Shown here piece by piece: positions 7,075 to 11,459 of a stretch of DNA of 11,459 nucleotides. How positions within the stretch are numbered: position 1 is the first letter of the stretch; each line of letters begins with the position of its first letter. Below the pieces are notes generated by a model that was not told the origin of the DNA, ran no database searches, and saw nothing but the letters and a program-made list of their open reading frames with translations. A program made the position numbers and the translations under genes. Source of the DNA: UBA7803 sp041686955 (GTDB taxonomy: Bacteria; Pseudomonadota; Gammaproteobacteria; Pseudomonadales; Azotimanducaceae); assembly GCA_041686955.1 (NCBI GenBank), contig JAWLCV010000097.1, positions 1 to 11,459 on the forward strand. Reading direction: 5' to 3'.

Positions 7075-8937
7075 GTGGCAGGCTCGCGACTGCCGGTGAT
7101 CGTCGGCTTCGGCGGGGTCAATCCCGCCGGCCGGGTTTCCTTTCACCACGCCTACCGGCGGCTGGTCATCGAGCGTCTGAGCGAGGCCGACCGCAGCCGC
7201 ACCTATCGCAGCCTCGGCCGGCTCATGAACCTGGAGGCCGAGCCGGACGATGCCCGCACCCGCGCCTACATCGACGCCCACACCCTGGTGCGCCGGATCG
7301 AGCTGTTCGACCCGGACAACGTGACCTGCCACCGGAACGCCCTCCTGCGGGGTGAAGGCTCCCATCCTCTGACCTTCACCATGGCCAGGCGCCATCTGCC
7401 CGAGCACCTGCCCGACGACTGGCAGGTAGCCGACGTGGACGAACGCACGGTACGGGTACGGGTGCCCGGGGGGGCGGAAGTGCTGTTTCCCGACCGTCGC
7501 AAATCCCGAGTGTCCAGCGCCGGGCAGCTTCCCAGCGGCTTCGACCCCGGCCGGCTCTACCCTTCCCGCAACCATCCGCGGGGCCTGCAACTCACCATAT
7601 ACGGCGCCTCCGACGCGCTGCGCTCCACCGGCATCGCCCTCGAGCGACTGAAGGAAGTGGTGGCGCCGGACGAGTTCGCCGTGTACTCGGGCAGCGCCAT
7701 GGGCCAGCTCGACAGCGACGGCTACGGCGGCCTGCTGCAGAACCCGCTGCTCGGCAAGCGCCCCACCTCGAAGAACGTGGCGCTCGGGCTTTCCGAGATG
7801 CCGGGCGATTTCATCAACGCCTACGTGCTCGGCTCCGTGGGCGGCACCGCCGGCATCATCGGAGCTTGCGCCACGTTTCTCTACGCCGTGCGCCAGGGCG
7901 TGGCGGACATCCGCGCCGGCCGCAAGCGGGTGGTGATGGTAGGGAACGCCGAGGCGCCCGTGGTGCCTGACGTCATCGAAGGCTACCGCACCATGGGCGC
8001 GCTGGCGGAAGACGAAGCCCTGATGCAGCTCGACGGCCGCACCGATCAGCCGGACCACCGCCGCGCCTGCCGGCCGTTCTCCGACAACTGCGGTTTCACC
8101 GTGGCGGAAGGCGCCGTGTACGCCGTGCTCATGGACGACGAGCTCGCGCTGGAGCTGGGTGCCCGGATCCTCGGCGCGGTGCCGGAGGTATTCGTCAACG
8201 CCGACGGCTACAAGAAATCCATCCCCGGACCGGGCATCGGCAACTACCTCACGGTAGCGAAAACCCTGGGGTTGGCCCGGGCCATGCTCGGCGAGGACGG
8301 GCTGCGCCGGGGCACCCACGTGCAGGCGCACGGCACCGGCACGCCGCAGAACCGGGTCACCGAGTCCCACATCCTGAACGAGCTGGCCCGGGTGCACGGC
8401 ATCGAGGGCTGGCCGGTGGGGGCGGTGAAGGCCTACCTGGGGCACTCCATGTCCCCGGCAGGCGGCGACCAGCTCGCCGCGGTGCTCGGCCTCTGGACCC
8501 ACGGCTGGCTGCCCGGTATCACCACCATCGACCACGTGGCCGACGACGTCCACGCCTCTCACCTCAACCTGCCCCTGGACCACCTGGAGATGGACCCGGA
8601 GCAGATGCAGGCCGCGCTCATCAACTCCAAGGGGTTCGGCGGCAACAATGCCACCGGTCTGTTCCTCTCCCCCGATCGAACCCGGCGCATGCTGGAGCGA
8701 CGCTGGGGCAAAAAGGCCATGCAGGCCCACGCCAGGCGCCTCGAGCAGACGGAGCGGACGGCCCTGGATTACGACGCTGCCGCGGACCGCGGCGAGGTGG
8801 CGCCCATCTACCGGTTCGGAGAAGGCGTGCTTGAGGGCACGGATCTGGAGATCACCGCCGAAGCCATCCGCATTCCCGGCTTCACGAAACCGGTGCAGGT
8901 GGCGACGGAGGATCCCTTCTCCGACATGAGCGGCTGA
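7075..8937 (+). CDS. fabY: Beta-ketoacyl-ACP synthase FabY (fatty acid synthesis initiation)
   Basis: 620 residues from GTG 7075, which puts the family's opening SRLPVIVGFGG at residues 4-14 and FHH at 23-25. The frame stays open upstream through the thiolase, but that stretch is its shadow. The ketosynthase Cys-His-His set is present: C265 in GACATF, H419 in AHGTGT, and H457 with K452 in KAYLGH. A glycine-rich NSKGFGGNNA (517-526) replaces the usual NSFGFGGTNA. The long N-terminal extension and the length match P. aeruginosa FabY (PA5174) as I remember it. That enzyme condenses acetyl-CoA with malonyl-ACP to start fatty acid synthesis in place of FabH. Whether this organism also has FabH is unknown. 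Only 5 bp separate it from the thiolase, so translational coupling is likely. It converges with the response regulator, 35 bp away. Confidence 0.88.
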   Translation: MAGSRLPVIVGFGGVNPAGRVSFHHAYRRLVIERLSEADRSRTYRSLGRLMNLEAEPDDARTRAYIDAHTLVRRIELFDPDNVTCHRNALLRGEGSHPLTFTMARRHLPEHLPDDWQVADVDERTVRVRVPGGAEVLFPDRRKSRVSSAGQLPSGFDPGRLYPSRNHPRGLQLTIYGASDALRSTGIALERLKEVVAPDEFAVYSGSAMGQLDSDGYGGLLQNPLLGKRPTSKNVALGLSEMPGDFINAYVLGSVGGTAGIIGACATFLYAVRQGVADIRAGRKRVVMVGNAEAPVVPDVIEGYRTMGALAEDEALMQLDGRTDQPDHRRACRPFSDNCGFTVAEGAVYAVLMDDELALELGARILGAVPEVFVNADGYKKSIPGPGIGNYLTVAKTLGLARAMLGEDGLRRGTHVQAHGTGTPQNRVTESHILNELARVHGIEGWPVGAVKAYLGHSMSPAGGDQLAAVLGLWTHGWLPGITTIDHVADDVHASHLNLPLDHLEMDPEQMQAALINSKGFGGNNATGLFLSPDRTRRMLERRWGKKAMQAHARRLEQTERTALDYDAAADRGEVAPIYRFGEGVLEGTDLEITAEAIRIPGFTKPVQVATEDPFSDMSG

Positions 8938-8972
8938 CCTGGCGGGTCGCGCCGCCGGCATCCACGGCCCCG

Positions 8973-9341
8973 TCAGCGGGCCAACAGCTTCTCGACGATG
9001 GCGATCAGCTCCTGACGCCCGAAAGGCTTCGCCAGGGTGGCATCCGCTCCCAGGAAGCGGGCCGTCTCCAGGTAATCGCCCGGACCGAGGCGGCCCCCGC
9101 CGGACATGGCGACGATGGGAATGTCGGGGTCACGGCGGCGGATCTCGGCGATGGTCTCGATGCCCTCCTGCTCGGGCATGATCAGATCGGTGACCACCAG
9201 GTCGAACACGTCCGCGGCGAGGGCTTGCAGGGCCTGACGGCCATTCTCGGCGGTGCTCACCTCGTGGCCCTCGCCGCGCAGCATCTCGCGAACCACCTCG
9301 CGAACGGCGGGGTCGTCGTCGATGACCAGGATTGCACTCAT
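8973..9341 (-). CDS. Stand-alone CheY-like receiver (single-domain response regulator)
   Basis: This 122-residue protein is one receiver domain with no output domain. The key residues are present: acidic pair D8-D9 in VIDDDP, phospho-acceptor D52 in VVTDLIMPE, S80 in VAMSGGG and K105 in AKPFG. It should be phosphorylated on D52 by a histidine kinase and act through protein contacts. No kinase or chemotaxis gene is in the window, so partner and process are unknown. The ATG follows GGGGA with 5 bases between, and also has GGAG directly abutting it. It begins 29 bp after the prfC stop on the same strand and may be read through from prfC. It is convergent with fabY. Confidence 0.9.
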   Translation of the reverse strand: MSAILVIDDDPAVREVVREMLRGEGHEVSTAENGRQALQALAADVFDLVVTDLIMPEQEGIETIAEIRRRDPDIPIVAMSGGGRLGPGDYLETARFLGADATLAKPFGRQELIAIVEKLLAR

Positions 9342-9370
9342 CTCCGTCCCCGCTTGCGTTGCCGCGGGCG

Positions 9371-10948
9371 TCAGTGCTCGCGGGTCTTGCGGAACTCCAC
9401 TTCGGGCCAGCGCTCGATGGCGAGCTGCAGGTTGGCGCGGCTCGGCGCCAGGTAGGTCAGGTAGCCGCCGCCGTCGATGGCCAGGTAGTCGCGCAGCTTG
9501 CTCCTGAACTCCTCGAGCTTCTTGGCATCGCTACAGTACACCCAGCGGGCCGTGTGAACATTGGCGTCTTCGTAAACGCAGTCCGCGCGGTACTCGTCCC
9601 GCAACCGGTACGCCACCAGATCGAACTGCAGGGCGCCGACCGCCCCCACCACCAGTTCGTTCTTCGTCAGCGGCTTGAACACCTGGCTCGCGCCCTCCTC
9701 GGAAAGCTGGTCGAGCCCCTTCTCGAGCTGCTTGGTCTTCAGCGGGTCCTTCACCCGCACGCGACGGAACAGCTCGGGCGCGAAGTTGGGGATCCCCTGG
9801 AACTTCATCCGCTCGCCTTCCGTGAAGGTGTCGCCGATCTGAATGGTGCCGTGATTGTGCAGGCCGATGACGTCGCCGGGATACGCCTCCTCGGTGCGCA
9901 CCCGGTCTCCGGCCATGAACGTCACCGCATCCGCGATCTTGACGTCCTTGCCGAGCCGGACGTGGTGCATGCGCATCCCCTGGGTGTAGCGCCCCGAGCA
10001 CACCCGCAGGAAGGCGATGCGGTCGCGGTGCCGGGGGTCCATGTTCGCCTGGATCTTGAACACGAATCCCGAGAACGTCTCCTCGGCCGGGGACACCGTC
10101 CTGGCGTCCGCCTGCCGCGCCTGAGGCGGCGGCGCGTAACGGACGAAGTCGTCGAGCATCTCCCGCACGCCGAAGTTGCCGAGGGCGGTGCCGAAGTACA
10201 CGGGCGTCAGGGTGGCGCCGAGAAAGTCCGCGTGGTCGAAGGCGTGGCTCGCCCCGCGCACCAGCTCGATCTCGCCGACGAAATCGTCGTACTCGTCGCC
10301 GAGCAGTTCCCGGGCGGCCTCGCTGTCGAGCCCCTCGATCACGGGAAAGTCGTGGATGTGGTGGCCGTGACCGGTCCGGTAGCCGACGATACGGTCGCCG
10401 TAGAGGTCGTAGACGCCCTTGAAGCGGCGGCCCATGCCGATGGGCCAGGTCATGGGCGCGCACTGAATCTGCAGGATGTCCTCGATCTCGTCCATGAGCT
10501 CCACAGGATCGCGGATCTCCCGGTCGAGCTTGTTCACGAACGTGAGGATGGGCGTATCCCGCAGCCGGCACACCTCCATGAGCTTGATGGTGCGGGGCTC
10601 CACGCCCTTGGCGCCGTCGATCACCATGAGGGCCGAGTCCACCGCGGTGAGGGTGCGGTAGGTGTCCTCCGAAAAATCCTCGTGCCCGGGCGTATCCAGC
10701 AGGTTCACCACCGCCTCGCGATAGGGGAACTGCATCACCGAGGTCGTCACCGAGATCCCTCGCTCCTGCTCCATGCTCATCCAGTCGGAGGTGGCGTGGC
10801 GGTCGGATTTGCGAGCCTTCACCGTGCCGGCGAGTGAAATGGCATTGCCGAACAGCAGCAGCTTTTCGGTCATGGTGGTTTTGCCCGCGTCGGGGTGCGA
10901 GATGATGGCGAACGTCCGCCGATTGGAGACGCCTTGTTTGTGTTGCAT
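9371..10948 (-). CDS. prfC: Peptide chain release factor 3 (RF3 GTPase)
   Basis: RF3 is a translational GTPase that removes RF1 or RF2 from the ribosome after peptide release. The protein has 525 residues from the ATG at 10948, close to the E. coli length (529 as I recall). GTPase motifs are complete: P-loop SHPDAGKTT (17-25), switch I RGISVTTS (63-70), DTPGHEDF (85-92) and NKLD (139-142). Domains II and III follow, with RF3-like SGFVFKIQANMDP (293-305) and YLAPSRANL (499-507). The frame extends upstream to 11050, but those 34 extra codons run into rimI and lack family similarity. No Shine-Dalgarno sequence is visible before the ATG. The rimI-prfC order recalls E. coli rimI-yjjG-prfC without yjjG. 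Confidence 0.96.
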   Translation of the reverse strand: MQHKQGVSNRRTFAIISHPDAGKTTMTEKLLLFGNAISLAGTVKARKSDRHATSDWMSMEQERGISVTTSVMQFPYREAVVNLLDTPGHEDFSEDTYRTLTAVDSALMVIDGAKGVEPRTIKLMEVCRLRDTPILTFVNKLDREIRDPVELMDEIEDILQIQCAPMTWPIGMGRRFKGVYDLYGDRIVGYRTGHGHHIHDFPVIEGLDSEAARELLGDEYDDFVGEIELVRGASHAFDHADFLGATLTPVYFGTALGNFGVREMLDDFVRYAPPPQARQADARTVSPAEETFSGFVFKIQANMDPRHRDRIAFLRVCSGRYTQGMRMHHVRLGKDVKIADAVTFMAGDRVRTEEAYPGDVIGLHNHGTIQIGDTFTEGERMKFQGIPNFAPELFRRVRVKDPLKTKQLEKGLDQLSEEGASQVFKPLTKNELVVGAVGALQFDLVAYRLRDEYRADCVYEDANVHTARWVYCSDAKKLEEFRSKLRDYLAIDGGGYLTYLAPSRANLQLAIERWPEVEFRKTREH

Positions 10949-10987
10949 ATACGACTGATTCGAACGAATGAAGCGAAAAAACGCGCG

Positions 10988-10993
10988 ATTATA
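10988..10993 (-). promoter_or_regulatory. Perfect -10 box (TATAAT) upstream of prfC
   Basis: Read on the minus strand, these six bases are an exact TATAAT followed by a CGCGCG discriminator, 39 bp before the prfC ATG. The box contains the rimI TAA stop codon. The hexamer 17 bp upstream (CCACGG) is a poor -35 and there is no extended TG element. prfC may therefore have its own start point in addition to read-through from rimI. Confidence 0.4.
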
Positions 10994-11456
10994 CCTGCAC
11001 CGCGGCAGGACCGTGGCGCAGGTCCAGCGCCATGACCTGGGCATCCTCATGGCCGGACTGCGCCGGATAGTAATTCTTGCGCACGCCGATCTCGTTGAAG
11101 CCCAGGGACCGGTACAGGTTCAGCGCCACCAGGTTCGACGGCCGCACCTCCAGGAACACCATGTCGGCGCCGCGGGCCTGCGCGCGGCCCAGCATGTGCG
11201 CCACCAGCTCCCGGCCGAAGCCACAACCCTGCCGATCGCGGCGGATGCAGACGTTGAGCAGGTGGGCTTCGCCTGCCGCCACGGAGAGAATGCCGTGGCC
11301 GATCACGTCGCCGTCCTGCAGTGCCACCCAGCACTCGTGTTTGGCCGCGAGACAGTCACTGAAGTTCCCCCGGGTCCACGGAAACTGGTAAGCGCGAACC
11401 TCGTTCTCCACCACCTGATCGAGATCCGCCGGCTCCATGGCGCGAAACGAGATCAC
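10989..11456 (-). CDS. rimI: Ribosomal protein S18-alanine N-acetyltransferase RimI (5' end at or beyond the window edge)
   Basis: A GNAT-family acetyltransferase that acetylates the N-terminal alanine of ribosomal protein S18. Visible features are the FPWT motif (25-28), the acetyl-CoA pyrophosphate loop RQGCGFGREL (75-84), LEVRPSN (102-108) with general base E103, Y115 in LNLYRSLGF, and the RimI-typical NYYP (128-131) followed by GHEDA. E103 and Y115 carry the same numbers as the catalytic pair reported for Salmonella RimI, which suggests the GTG at 11456 is at or very near the true start. The window ends 3 bases further on, so a start slightly upstream cannot be excluded. prfC follows 40 bp downstream on the same strand. 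Confidence 0.9.
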   Translation of the reverse strand: MISFRAMEPADLDQVVENEVRAYQFPWTRGNFSDCLAAKHECWVALQDGDVIGHGILSVAAGEAHLLNVCIRRDRQGCGFGRELVAHMLGRAQARGADMVFLEVRPSNLVALNLYRSLGFNEIGVRKNYYPAQSGHEDAQVMALDLRHGPAAVQV

Positions 11457-11459
11457 GAC

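Noticed and set aside
8941..8956. Hairpin GGCGG-gtcgcg-CCGCC between convergent fabY and the response regulator as a terminator
   Set aside because: The stem is only 5 bp with no T run on either strand, and such stems are common by chance in GC-rich DNA.
6907..8961. 684-codon minus-strand frame opposite fabY
   Set aside because: Antisense shadow with biased composition and no recognisable domain. The plus strand has complete ketosynthase motifs.
10949..11050. N-terminal extension of prfC by 34 codons
   Set aside because: It would overlap the rimI coding end, lacks RF3 similarity, and lies upstream of a natural ATG that gives a normal-length RF3.
1..11459. Anti-phage, CRISPR, toxin-antitoxin or transposon content
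   Set aside because: No repeat-spacer pattern, transposase, restriction, nuclease or toxin-like gene was seen. All genes look like metabolic, translation or signalling genes with consistent codon use.

Overview
The window is GC-rich, densely coding chromosomal DNA. FabY-type ketosynthase, E. coli-like MoaB, and a rimI-prfC pairing recalling the E. coli rimI-yjjG-prfC order all point to a gammaproteobacterium, perhaps a deep-branching or halophilic lineage. I cannot name a genus from sequence alone. I see no mobile elements, CRISPR arrays, tRNAs or rRNAs.

Layout: the left edge holds the 3' end of a probable TauE/SafE-type membrane permease (+). A short gap follows, built of two inverted arrays of 7-bp units. 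Then comes a 4.9-kb minus-strand gene for a very large single-chain biotin-dependent acyl-CoA carboxylase. Its modules run AccA-like carboxyltransferase, about 500 unrecognised residues, AccD-like carboxyltransferase, biotin carboxylase, biotin carrier. A 123-bp divergent intergenic region separates it from moaB (+), followed by a thiolase and a fabY-type beta-ketoacyl synthase (+) that are only 5 bp apart. Facing fabY on the minus strand are rimI (right edge), prfC (release factor 3) and a stand-alone receiver-domain response regulator.

How the genes may work together: the carboxylase could make malonyl-CoA, the AtoB-like thiolase interconverts acetoacetyl-CoA and acetyl-CoA, and FabY in Pseudomonas starts fatty acid synthesis from acetyl-CoA and malonyl-ACP. 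The middle of the window may therefore be an acetyl/malonyl-CoA supply and fatty-acid initiation neighbourhood. This is inference: moaB lies between, and the carboxylase is transcribed divergently. The rimI-prfC pair is ordinary translation housekeeping.

The most unusual items are the carboxylase, whose CT halves are in the reverse of the usual fused order and are separated by a large uncharacterised segment, and the heptamer inverted repeat at its 3' end.
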